From Phytomonas francai (lineage: Eukaryota; Euglenozoa; Kinetoplastea; Trypanosomatida; Trypanosomatidae), in the NCBI GenBank assembly GCA_001766655.1, contig MJCC01000006.1:806944-855208 (forward strand): a stretch of 48,265 bases of DNA, given 5' to 3'. Shown one piece after another: positions 19,675 through 28,862 of this stretch. The first letter of the stretch is position 1. Each line of letters begins with the position of its first letter. The notes below the pieces were generated by a model, which was not told the DNA's origin, did no database searches, and was given only the letters and a program-made list of their open reading frames with translations. The translations under genes were made by a program, and so were the position numbers.

Positions 19675-21243
19675 ATGGTGGATTTGGATTCTACTGCAGA
19701 AGGACTTCTACGGGATCCGCAGTTTCTTCTGAGGCTTCATGCAAAAATTGTAAAATGTTTAGCAACAAGCGTGCGTAGTGCGGATGAAAGGCGCATTTCA
19801 TCCTTATTCGAGTCTGTGGATAGTCGATACAAGGACGCGGGCCGTGATCACCTCGACATGCGCTCACTGCAGACACTCTTGCGTCCCATTTTTCCCGTGT
19901 CCGCGGTATCCGATAGGGAGTTGAAGATACTATTGCACATGCTCCCTCTATCGGAAGAAGATGGTGTCGATGGGGGGTCAAAAAGCGGAATAGATCCGGT
20001 GGATGTTTTTTTTGAGTTACGTCAGCTCATTCCAAGAGCGGCGTGGCAGGTGCAGTTTTTGGTGCGTAAGGCTCGTTCAGTGATATTTAGTAGTAAAAAT
20101 CTTAGTAAATTTGAGCAGTACGTCCGAGAAGCAGCGCAGAGCCAACCCATGCAGTTGGTGAGTTCAGAGGCAACTCGCAAATTTCTGTGCGAGTCCTGTG
20201 GATTCGGCGCATCCGAGGCCCTTTTCTTGTTGAGGTACTGCGTAGAGGCTGACGCCGGTGGGGGGTTAGATGCCGCTTTGCTGTATGGTTTCCTTTTTTC
20301 CAACCAAATCCCCTGTACGATCGAGTACCCCATCTTAGCGGCGCAGGTCGCAGAGGCCACTAAGGAGCCGGCAAAAGTTGGTGGAACGGGATCCATCGCA
20401 CTTATTCGAGCACTCCACAAAGTACTACCTCCCCAAAACACTAGAGAGGGTGAAAGTGGCGCCATGTCGACCGCTGACTTGGACTTCGGTCACTTATCCT
20501 GCAGCCTTACAGGTCGACAATTTTTTGAGGTTTGCCAGTACATCGGCGTCGGTTTCTCGCAGGAGCAGTCCGATCGTCTGTACTACTATTTGAAGGACGA
20601 ACTTTCGCCCTCACTGGGCGTGCGTGAGGTGGTGCGGATGTTTCGACAGTACTTCCCCGCAGTCAACAGCTCCATGCTCTATATTATCAAAGGGGCTGTC
20701 ACCCAAAGTATCTTACGGGCCGCAAAGGATAACGTCCTCTGTTTCGTACAGCTCTACGTACGCCTGGAAGAGTGGGGCGTGCGGCCGGTGCCAATCGAGG
20801 CCTACGTGCAGGCCCTGCGCGAGAGCGGCGTATCTGAAACTGTCACCGATTTACATCTCGAATGGGTGCGACTGAAGGCGCCCACGCGTGTGGATTTGAT
20901 CTTCTTTCTGTGCGTTCCATTACCACCAAGCCGGGAGGCTATTATACGAAAGCTCTTTGAGCGACTCAGCACGCACCAGGGTGACGTAACTGTGCTCGCG
21001 AATGACCTGACGGATCGTTTCCAGACGAGTAGGATCGAGAGTAGCGCATTGCGGCGTACCGCGGGGGATTGCAAGAAAGCACTGAAAGAATACTTGGATG
21101 AACTCGATAAGGCTTCCCTAAATTATGAGCTTTTCGCCTACTTTTGGTACATGATTTCTGCCGCTATTGACGATGATCCAATGTACACGATGCTTATATG
21201 GCATAGTTTTAGCCTTGCAGATCGCACTAGCAAGCGGATTTAA
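19675..21243 (+). CDS. Conserved-looking hypothetical protein, EF-hand-like
   Basis: The product is 522 residues, soluble, with no signal peptide or membrane segment. Successive helical pairs resemble degenerate EF-hand modules: for example SSLFESVDSRYKDAGRDHLD, then MRSLQTLLRPIFPVSAVSDR, and later LSPSLGVREVVRMFRQYFP. The loops lack a complete set of calcium-ligating acidic residues, so if it is EF-hand-like most sites should not bind calcium. Such proteins are common in the trypanosomatid flagellum and cytoskeleton, but location here is inference. The codon use and length make it a real gene. I do not recognise a named family. Confidence 0.8.
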   Translation: MVDLDSTAEGLLRDPQFLLRLHAKIVKCLATSVRSADERRISSLFESVDSRYKDAGRDHLDMRSLQTLLRPIFPVSAVSDRELKILLHMLPLSEEDGVDGGSKSGIDPVDVFFELRQLIPRAAWQVQFLVRKARSVIFSSKNLSKFEQYVREAAQSQPMQLVSSEATRKFLCESCGFGASEALFLLRYCVEADAGGGLDAALLYGFLFSNQIPCTIEYPILAAQVAEATKEPAKVGGTGSIALIRALHKVLPPQNTREGESGAMSTADLDFGHLSCSLTGRQFFEVCQYIGVGFSQEQSDRLYYYLKDELSPSLGVREVVRMFRQYFPAVNSSMLYIIKGAVTQSILRAAKDNVLCFVQLYVRLEEWGVRPVPIEAYVQALRESGVSETVTDLHLEWVRLKAPTRVDLIFFLCVPLPPSREAIIRKLFERLSTHQGDVTVLANDLTDRFQTSRIESSALRRTAGDCKKALKEYLDELDKASLNYELFAYFWYMISAAIDDDPMYTMLIWHSFSLADRTSKRI

Positions 21244-21929
21244 ATATTTGACTGGATACGATAACTGGGATAACAAGGATTCTAGGTGGGGGGGGAAGTT
21301 TCACTTGTTTAATTTTATGAAATTTATTTTCCTTCTACTCTACCAGATGAGGGGTTTGTTCGCTTTTAGCCTTGACGGGTACAAGCCCGCAAATCGGTGC
21401 AGAGAATGCACATACCATAAACCAAAGGGAGGGGCAGTTTTCACTTCTCCTTCTACAGCTTTAGGATTTGTAAGAGTCTTGTCATCTATTCTTTTACAAT
21501 AATTCTTAGAGCAGTAGGTTTATTTACTGAACACTATGTACAAATAGACATTTTTTTTTTTTTAATGATTGAGCTCGCCTTTTATTTATTTTTACTCTTC
21601 ATAAAAGTGTGGCTATTGGTGCATTAGATTTTTTATTCTGTTAGAAATGAATGTTAATCCTTCTTTAGAGGGAGTTTAGTCTACAATGGGTTTAGGCGCA
21701 GTTACCATTGCGCCCTTCTACTTGCCGGAATGGTGTCTGAGTCGAAAAATTACACAGTAACGGAGCCTTATTGATAACGAAAACGGAATACTTGTCTCCA
21801 TTCAGAAATAAAAATCCCAGACATGAATTATTGACTTACCATACAATGCACTTCTCGTTCACCATAGATACGGTGATTTACTTTCCCCCCTCCCGTGCTG
21901 TCGCTTCTCTTCTCATTAGTCGCGTTTGC

Positions 21930-21932
<3 letters not shown>

Positions 21933-21964
<32 letters not shown>
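21933..21964 (+). repeat. (AT)16 microsatellite
   Basis: Uninterrupted AT dinucleotide run of 32 bases in the spacer. Confidence 0.95.
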
Positions 21965-21966
<2 letters not shown>

Positions 21967-22413
21967 TTGCTTTACCCGATTTATCAGCAGCCCATCCATT
22001 TCCATACCTTATATACATTCTGTAAACTAGCCAGCATGACATCCGATCCTTATTCGACAATTGGAGGTTTTGACGCAAGCGTGAAAGTTTGGTGAGGATA
22101 CAAAAGCAGGTAAAAACAACAACAACAACTTGATTGTGTTTTGCGAACACTGAATACATCTTCTTGACCTATTTTCACTATTAATAGCCACATGCCAACA
22201 GGATTCACATGATGCCCTCACGCAAAAATCGAGTTCCTGTCTTGGTTGACAAATCTAATCGATTGTTTCTGACGTTATGAGCCCTGTTCAGGAAGGGTTG
22301 GGAGCTTCCCGACTCGACGAAATGGCTCCAATTGGTAGGCTATGCGAAATGCCGGCTTGCGGCTGTGTGGGGACGATCCCGGTGTGGTGGAGGCATTTTC
22401 GCGCTGCCCCGAC

Positions 22414-22456
22414 ATCTTCCCTCGCCTTCTCCTATGCTTTTCTTTTCTTTCCATAG
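22414..22456 (+). promoter_or_regulatory. Strong spliced-leader acceptor for nucleoside hydrolase
   Basis: An almost pure C/T tract ends in CCATAG with AG at 22455-22456. The implied 5' UTR is 48 bases and the first ATG after it is 22505, which supports that start. Confidence 0.6.
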
Positions 22457-22504
22457 ACGTATTTTTATCCGATCCCGCCCACGACCCCGAACCGCCCCTA
22501 CGCG

Positions 22505-23451
22505 ATGCCGCGCAAGATCCTGCTCGACTGCGACCCCGGCATCGACGACGCCGTTGCGCTGCTCCTCGCCCACGGCAGCCCGGCGGTGGAGCTGCTGGCG
22601 GTCACGACGGTGGCCGGGAACCTCCCGCTCGGCGTCGTGACCCGCAACGCGCGCGCCGTGGCCGACCTCGCCGGCGTCGCCGGGGTGCCGGTGGCCGCCG
22701 GCTGCCCGCGCCCCCTCCTGGCCGCCCTCCNNNNNNNNNNNNNNNNNNNNNNNNNNNNNNNNNNNTCGGCGGGGCCGCGCTCCCGGCCGAGCCCCGCACC
22801 CCCCTCGACCCCCGCCACGCCGTCCGAGTCATCATCGACACGATTATGGCGCACGAGCCCGGCGGCGTGACGCTCGTGGCCGTCGGCCCCCTCACCAACC
22901 TCGCGGTGGCCGCCCGGCTCGAGCCCCGCATCGTCGCGCGCGTCCGCGAGGTCGTGCTGATGGGGGGGAGCACCGGCGGCGGGAATAGGAGCCCCACCGC
23001 GGAGTTCAACATCGGGACCGACCCCGAGGCCGCCCGCATCGTCTTCAACGAGAAGTGGCCCCTGACGATGATGGGGCTGAATCTGACCGCGCAAACGCGG
23101 TTGACGCCGGAGGTCGCGGACCGTATCGCGGCGATTGGCACACCGCTTTCACAATTCACCACCGACATCCTCGCCTTCTACGGGAAAGGGCAAACCCGGG
23201 GGACGGGCTCCTACCCCCAAGTTCACGATCCCTGTGCCGTCGCGTACGTCATTGACCCATCGGTGATCACGACAACCCGCGCATGCATCGATGTCGAGCT
23301 CAATGGGGAGCTGACGAGGGGCATGACGGTGACGGACGTCCGCGCACCGCCTCCCGAGGACTGCCACACACAGTTTGGCGTCAAGCTTGACTATGACAAG
23401 TTTTGGAATCTGATTATCGACGCATTGGAGCGAATTGGGCGCCCCAATTAG
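22505..23451 (+). CDS. Nonspecific (inosine-uridine type) nucleoside hydrolase, interrupted by assembly gap
   Basis: It hydrolyses the N-glycosidic bond of purine and pyrimidine ribonucleosides, central to purine salvage in parasites that cannot make purines. The calcium-binding signature DCDPGIDD gives Asp8, Asp10, Asp14 and Asp15, with Asn39 in VAGN. After the gap EFNIGTDPEA and VHDPCAVAY carry the substrate-binding Glu/Asn and the catalytic-region His-Asp. A run of 35 N (22731-22765) falls inside the gene. The frame before it (phase 2) and after it (phase 1) disagree unless the true gap is a multiple of three. With 36 bases the protein would be 315 residues, the usual length of the Crithidia and Leishmania enzymes. 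The missing stretch should hold the HGETG-type loop. Third codon positions are nearly all G or C in the 5' half and less so towards the 3' end. The start is ATG 22505; the upstream in-frame ORF is closed by a stop. Confidence 0.9.
22731..22765 (+). other. Assembly gap (35 N) inside nucleoside hydrolase CDS
   Basis: Unresolved bases in an extremely GC-rich stretch. Comparison of reading phase on the two sides implies a true length divisible by three; 36 fits the family alignment. Confidence 0.95.
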
Positions 23452-24620
23452 GATCCTTTAACCTTTTTTTTTTTTTTTTTATAATTTTATAATTTATTTT
23501 CCTAAATTTAGTGGATAATTAGGTATCATTCGTTGCAGCTAGAATTTCAGAAAACCCTTTACTATGAATGCTTGAAGTTTAACATATTATCGGTTCGTGA
23601 GACGCCATTTCTTTTTTTTTTTTTTTTGAGTTGAGGAAAATATAGATAAAGTAGGGACCCCTCACATATTAAGTGAGGGTGTAGGAGGAATGGTGAGTTG
23701 TGTAGGAGACAATGGTTTTATTAGATATGAACGAGTTGATACTTTTTTTTTTTCCATTATTGGTTCGTGTGTTTTTTTTTTTTTTTTTTCCCATACGTGA
23801 GGGCTTCGTAGAGAGGAGATGGGGTTCCTGAGGTTTATTTTTTTCTAAAAAAAAGTAGTAGACCTTGTCAATGATTTGCGGAGGAATTTTTATCGTGTAG
23901 TGATACCAGCAACCGGTTTATATTCCTATTGATCGCACGTGGCACAAATTTGATGACCTTTTCATTTCAACTGCTTTACCTGTAGAGGCATCTACGCTGG
24001 GGCATTCTTTACCTTTTCCCTTTTTGAGCTTTCATCACGGTCGACCAGAACTAACGCAATCGGTTTTTACACTTTCAGGAGCTTTCCAGGATATGGAATC
24101 GAATGCCGTGATGGCGTTGATATAATACACACGGGAAGAGCCTATTGAGCGATGAAGAGAAGGGGAATGGATCACGCTCATGATATTTATTGTGTTGCAT
24201 ACGTTTTGATATATCGTATTTTTGTCCTTATTTACTCCCATCGAGCTGGAAGAAGGAGCTGACACTTTCCCCCTTTATCAAAATATCCCACGATACAGCA
24301 CGAGGTATAAAGCACGCACACTTCTTTTTTTTTTTTCGCACGGGCAAGACTCTTGGGATGATTGGTCATTCACAAAATGTAGCATATGCGCGATTATCAA
24401 TTTAATTGTCGCTGATTATGCAGTTCTGATTTCTCCCCCTCACCTTTTTTTTTTCTTTTTTTTCCCTTTACATGTGCCATACAGGTACACCACAAAGACT
24501 ATACACATGAAAACGGAAGCGACACAGAGCAATTAGAGCTAGCAGTTGCTTTTCGTTTTTTTTTTTTTTGTGTGTGTGTATGTGTGGAGAGAGAGAAAGA
24601 CACCAGACAAAGATTCCGTA
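23452..24620 (+). other. Intergenic spacer with many T-tracts and a hairpin
   Basis: AT-rich spacer. T-tracts of 10-20 bases occur near 23467, 23612, 23742, 23771 and 24322, and one at about 24557-24569 precedes the next gene. A seven-base-pair hairpin lies at 23659-23679. ORFs here are the products of translated T-tracts and are not called. Confidence 0.55.
23659..23679 (+). other. Short perfect hairpin in 3' UTR/spacer
   Basis: CCCTCAC at 23659-23665 pairs with GTGAGGG at 23673-23679 around a seven-base loop (ATATTAA). It may lie in the 3' UTR of the nucleoside hydrolase mRNA; any regulatory role is speculative. Confidence 0.4.
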
Positions 24621-25169
24621 ATGAGTATTCCAATATCCGTACAAACGGCTGATCTAGAGGGGGAAGTAGAACTTCATTGGAGGGGCGATAGGTTAGAAGG
24701 AAACTTTACCGTGGCATTGAATTTACCAGTAAAGACTGAACGCTATATACTTTACCGTTTTCGTGTAAAGAAGATCCAAATTCTCTTTTCCAAGACATAT
24801 GGACTGCTATACTGCTCGGCAGGCGGCGAAAACGATGCGGCGCCGAACATTTCTTCGGACAGTGAAAACATATACATTTGTGCGAACCCTAGCTTCTCTT
24901 CCTTGGTGCATCTATCTACGATACGCTTAGAGTATCTTGATGTGAGTGCTGCTGAGGCGGAGAGTTTGCTGCGTAGTGGAGTTGAGAGGTCCAACTGTCG
25001 GCCATACTTTCTGCGTGGCGAAGTGTCGACATACGACTTCAAGTGTGTGATCGAAAATGTTGTCCCTGCTTATCCCGGCGACAGGAAGGTGCTTTATACA
25101 TTGCCGCTAGTAGCCGCATTTGTGATCTTGACCATTGTTACGGTCGGTAAACTGTCCCTGCGTAGGTAA
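24621..25169 (+). CDS. Small tail-anchored membrane protein, hypothetical
   Basis: The product is 182 residues from ATG 24621 (MSIPISVQTADLEGEVEL). The frame is open upstream, but those codons translate a T-tract and TG/GA repeats, so the later ATG after the acceptor region is chosen. The body is a predicted soluble beta-rich domain with several Cys. A single hydrophobic segment near residues 158-177 (LPLVAAFVILTIVTVGKL) is followed by only five residues (LSLRR), the layout of a tail-anchored protein facing the cytosol, for example on the ER, Golgi or mitochondrial outer membrane. I do not recognise the family. The basic extreme C terminus would fit ER or mitochondrial outer-membrane targeting. 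Confidence 0.7.
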   Translation: MSIPISVQTADLEGEVELHWRGDRLEGNFTVALNLPVKTERYILYRFRVKKIQILFSKTYGLLYCSAGGENDAAPNISSDSENIYICANPSFSSLVHLSTIRLEYLDVSAAEAESLLRSGVERSNCRPYFLRGEVSTYDFKCVIENVVPAYPGDRKVLYTLPLVAAFVILTIVTVGKLSLRR

Positions 25170-25980
25170 CTGCTCTACGCTCTGGTCAAAAAAAAAGAAA
25201 AAAGATAGGGTGCTGCTTGTTAGCATGCTGAAGAATGGTAAAGAATGCAAACGGATTTGGCTGCCGAGTCCCTTGGAACGATAAAAGGCCAGATTGCTCA
25301 CGCGCATCTTATTTTACTTAGTTCAGGTGCGTTTCTTGATTTCATTTTAGCTTCTCGCTAATAGGGATGGGAATGCATCTTTTTTTTTTTTTTTTGTGGT
25401 TATCATTATTTTATCTGTTACGTATTATTAATACTGTTTGTTATGAACGATGATGAGGGCAAAACCCTTTTCTGACCGTTCCTATTAGTTACCGTGATTA
25501 TCATCAGAAAATAAATAATAGCCGTATGCGTTTTCGTGGGATAGGATCTTCAGATTTGGATTTGTTCGAGGGGGTATTGCTTTGCACTTCGGATAGTTTT
25601 ATGTAGCTATTTACTTTTGGATTAGATTCATAGAGATGCGCGGCTACAGGCTAAGGGGGTGAATTTAATATTGACTCATTAAATAGGCTTACTTATAACT
25701 ACTAGATTGGTACGATTTATTTAAGAGGTTTATTATTCTGGTATCGTCTGAAAGTTTTACATCATCTCTTATTACTATTTTATTGGATTCTTTTATTTGA
25801 TTTCTATGGCATTCGTTCTGTTCTTTTTGTCATTCCCAATGCTGTCTATTAGGATTAGGATCGCTATTCCATACTATCACCATTTTTTATTTGTTGCTAA
25901 AACTAAATAAAGGCAAAGTTACACGGTTAGACAACGTTAGATGATTAAGCGGGATAGATTTCATTACCTTTCTGTCATAG
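25170..25980 (+). other. AT-rich intergenic spacer
   Basis: No supported ORF. A T-tract lies at about 25380-25396. The sequence just before the kinesin start (TTACCTTTCTGTCATAG) ends in AG directly against the ATG, so the true acceptor is probably further upstream. Confidence 0.55.
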
Positions 25981-28413
25981 ATGCAACAGCGTGTTCAGGT
26001 TGCAGTTCGTGTCCGGCGGCGTGATCCTTCCGAGACAGAGGATTGCGTAGTTTTGGATAAAGAACGATGTTTCATTTCGGTTCGTGGTACTGGAGTCTAC
26101 GCGGCTACTAACGCAAGACGCTACCGCGCGGATGCTTTGTTAGGCCAGGAACTCTCAAATAGGGACATCTTCGAGAGATTAGTGCTACCCAAGTTAGACT
26201 CTGCCACTATCGAGCATCCGGAAACGCTATGTTTTTTGGCTTATGGCCATACAAACAGTGGTAAGACCCACACCATTGCTGGGGGCGACAGTGAGGCCGG
26301 TGTCTTGACGCTCTGCGTCGAAGAGTTGATTCGGAAGAGCGGCATTGTAGAGGTCTCGATGGTGGAGGTGTTCATGGAGGCGGTGCATGATTTGTTAGCG
26401 GAGGGTACAGTGCGGCAAATCCGGCGACATCACGGCCCTCAGGGCACCTCAATCGTCGTGGAGAGCCTCTTCACCCGCTCCGTCGTCTCTCTCGCACAGT
26501 GGGAGGCGGTGAGCAAATACGGAATGCGCTCTAGGCGCACTGCAGCCACGGACCGCAATACACGTAGCAGTCGGAGTCACGCTATTTTTACCATTAAAAG
26601 CAAAGCCGTCCGCATCTGCTTTGTTGACCTAGCCGGAAGCGAGCGGCAGACTATCTTCTCTCCACAACTTAACAAGGAAAGCATTAGTATTAACAAATCC
26701 CTGTCACGACTGAGTACGGTTCTTGAGGCCCTGAGCATGCAGCGAGTCCGGGAGGATAATAACCGACCCTATGTGAATTTTAGAGACACTGTGCTTACCG
26801 TGCTACTGCAGCGGTATCTATGTGGCGCATCCCTCACAACCTTCCTGGCATGCGTGCATCCTTCCCTTGAGTTTTACCACGAAACTCTCAGCACCCTGCG
26901 TTATACGCAACGTCTCAAACGGATACATACATTCGTCGCAGAAGCAGGGGGTCCTGGCGACGTTAGCACCATCGCGGACAGCGAGCACCAGGTGCTCATA
27001 GAAGAGCTGGTGCGATTGCGTCAGCAAGTCCAAGAGGAGAGGGACAATACGAAACTTATCGTTCAGACGCACCTTGATCGCATCACTGCCTTGGAAGAGC
27101 GGCTTAAACAGCAGAGTCATGCTAGTGCTGTGCCGTCGAGCCATAACTCTGTGCATGCGAACGTTGTAGCGGATAATCTTAGCCGTGATAAAGTTTTGAA
27201 GGCAAAGGATAGCAAACGGGTGGCGGGGTGGCTGGTTCGACGTGCCTTAGGAAGCTTACCGCGTATCATTGTGGGCTACGATGAATACTTTGATGCGTTT
27301 TTTCCTCCAAAGATTCAAGTGGTTGGGTATCTGTCCACCATGGCGTGCCTAACACCTCGTAGGATGGGTGATAATTCTCTCGCGTTTCTAGATGTGGGCA
27401 ACCTCTCAATGGGCCTGTCAATAGTGGACGCAAGCATTCCACCGTTTGTGCGTTTGCATCGCGTGCCCTGTCGGCATTGTGTGGGGTGGGATGGACAAGA
27501 ATTGGACGCGGAAGGTCATATGCTTTATATTCTTGCGTTTTTTGAGGCCAGTGAGGAGGTAATGAGGCCTATCACCGAGAGGGACGACCAGCTGGGATGC
27601 TGTGGCGGTTACTTGTCATTAGAGTCGTTGTTTCCCATCGCAATAGTGTTGTGCGTGGCGGCCTCTTCGCCTTCAGACATGAAGGAAACTGCGCTTCAGT
27701 GGCTTATTACACTTCAGAGGGAGCAGGAGGCGGCGGCATGGCACCATGTCGATCATTATAGCAGTACTGAGGATCAAGGGACACCATTCGATAGCGGTTT
27801 GTCATGCCACTCAGAGGCGAAGGACAATGCCAGCGACGGTATAAATGACGTCAACATTCTCATGAGTCCAGAACCTAATTCACAGGTCGCACATGATGCT
27901 GAAAATTACGACAGTAGCCCGTCAAGCACGTTTTCAAGTGAAACACTAGTTCACCAACGGGATATGCCGAGGCCAGTGCATACATTCCAGATGAACGCAT
28001 CTCCCCCCGTGAGATCGGTGAGCACTCCCACCTCCGCACGTGCGGTCAACACTGACCATGCGACCAAGTCTCCGTCACAGGTACCGGGTGGTGTTACGCC
28101 CTCAAAAACTCAGGTTATTGGAGATTCAGGTACAAAAGCGGTGGATCAACAAGCCTTGAGCATTAATATCGGTAGGCGGCGCAGTTTCGATACACAAACT
28201 AGCTTAACAGCGATCGCGGACAAGACGCATATTCCCTCTTTAGAAGGCAAGAATAATCTTACGGAAGGAAACACACCAAACCAGAGGAATTCCATCCCCG
28301 CTACTGTTGTATGCACTTCCAAGAAGACCAAGAAAAAGATGCGTGCTAAGTTTTCACACAGTAACAAAAATGCTGTAAAGTTTGAAAATTGCAAGGGTTG
28401 CGGTGTGGTGTAA
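25981..28413 (+). CDS. N-terminal-motor kinesin with possible C-terminal CaaX box
   Basis: The product is 810 residues and the motor starts at once (MQQRVQVAVRVRRRDPSETE). P-loop GHTNSGKT is at 89-96, switch I NTRSSRSH at 193-200 and switch II DLAGSE at 216-221. The motor ends near residue 320. A short coiled coil follows (about 335-385, VLIEELVRLRQQVQEERDN), then a globular region (about 405-590) and a Ser/Thr-rich disordered tail. The last residues are CKGCGVV, so the final four (CGVV) satisfy a loose CaaX prenylation pattern with a second Cys three residues before. If prenylated, the motor could attach to membrane. Family assignment within kinesins is not possible by eye. Start is the only ATG giving the full first motor strand. 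Confidence 0.9.
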   Translation: MQQRVQVAVRVRRRDPSETEDCVVLDKERCFISVRGTGVYAATNARRYRADALLGQELSNRDIFERLVLPKLDSATIEHPETLCFLAYGHTNSGKTHTIAGGDSEAGVLTLCVEELIRKSGIVEVSMVEVFMEAVHDLLAEGTVRQIRRHHGPQGTSIVVESLFTRSVVSLAQWEAVSKYGMRSRRTAATDRNTRSSRSHAIFTIKSKAVRICFVDLAGSERQTIFSPQLNKESISINKSLSRLSTVLEALSMQRVREDNNRPYVNFRDTVLTVLLQRYLCGASLTTFLACVHPSLEFYHETLSTLRYTQRLKRIHTFVAEAGGPGDVSTIADSEHQVLIEELVRLRQQVQEERDNTKLIVQTHLDRITALEERLKQQSHASAVPSSHNSVHANVVADNLSRDKVLKAKDSKRVAGWLVRRALGSLPRIIVGYDEYFDAFFPPKIQVVGYLSTMACLTPRRMGDNSLAFLDVGNLSMGLSIVDASIPPFVRLHRVPCRHCVGWDGQELDAEGHMLYILAFFEASEEVMRPITERDDQLGCCGGYLSLESLFPIAIVLCVAASSPSDMKETALQWLITLQREQEAAAWHHVDHYSSTEDQGTPFDSGLSCHSEAKDNASDGINDVNILMSPEPNSQVAHDAENYDSSPSSTFSSETLVHQRDMPRPVHTFQMNASPPVRSVSTPTSARAVNTDHATKSPSQVPGGVTPSKTQVIGDSGTKAVDQQALSINIGRRRSFDTQTSLTAIADKTHIPSLEGKNNLTEGNTPNQRNSIPATVVCTSKKTKKKMRAKFSHSNKNAVKFENCKGCGVV

Positions 28414-28862
28414 AATGCCCTTTTTCTTTTTTTTTTGCCTTTATTTCTTGAATATATGCTAAAGTTCAGAATGTTTTGGACAGCTTTCTTTAATCACATT
28501 GACCTTTCGTTTATTTATTTCTATTATGTTTTCATCGTCTGAAAGGTAGTGCTGTAGGTGCGACACTTGTTTTCGGAAAAACGAGTTAGACCCCTCTCGT
28601 ATATTATCGAGTCCATATCTGTCTTACACTGCGAGCGAATTTTTTTTTTTTTTTGCACGTCTTAATGGACATGTGCCATGAGTTCTCCTTAATTTTTTTC
28701 TTCAGATAGTTCTGTATTCTTGAATGACTCTACTGACATGCTTTCTATATTTCACAGTCTTTTTCTTTTTGAAATCTAAGACATTAATTATTTAACAGAC
28801 ACATCGGTTTACTATTCCTATTTTCATCGTGGTCGAGCATCTGCCGCTATCCTTTACACTAA
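28414..28862 (+). other. AT-rich intergenic spacer
   Basis: No gene seen. T-tracts at about 28425-28436 and 28639-28654. The second, or the C/T-rich stretch near 28743-28770, probably guides trans-splicing of NOC2. Confidence 0.55.

Larger units (their letters stand above)
21244..22504 (+). other. Intergenic spacer before nucleoside hydrolase
   Basis: The first 1 kb is AT-rich with T-tracts and an (AT)n run. The last 200 bases turn abruptly GC-rich. An ORF from ATG 22277 (MSPVQEGLGASRL...) ends at the TAG of the splice acceptor and is probably not translated. Otherwise nothing gene-like is seen. Confidence 0.55.

Noticed and set aside
21771..22025. 84-codon + ORF over the (AT)16 run
   Set aside because: Largely encoded by the microsatellite (Ile-Tyr repeats).
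22277..22456. ORF in frame with the nucleoside hydrolase, upstream
   Set aside because: It ends at the TAG that forms the splice acceptor, so it would be removed from the mature mRNA.
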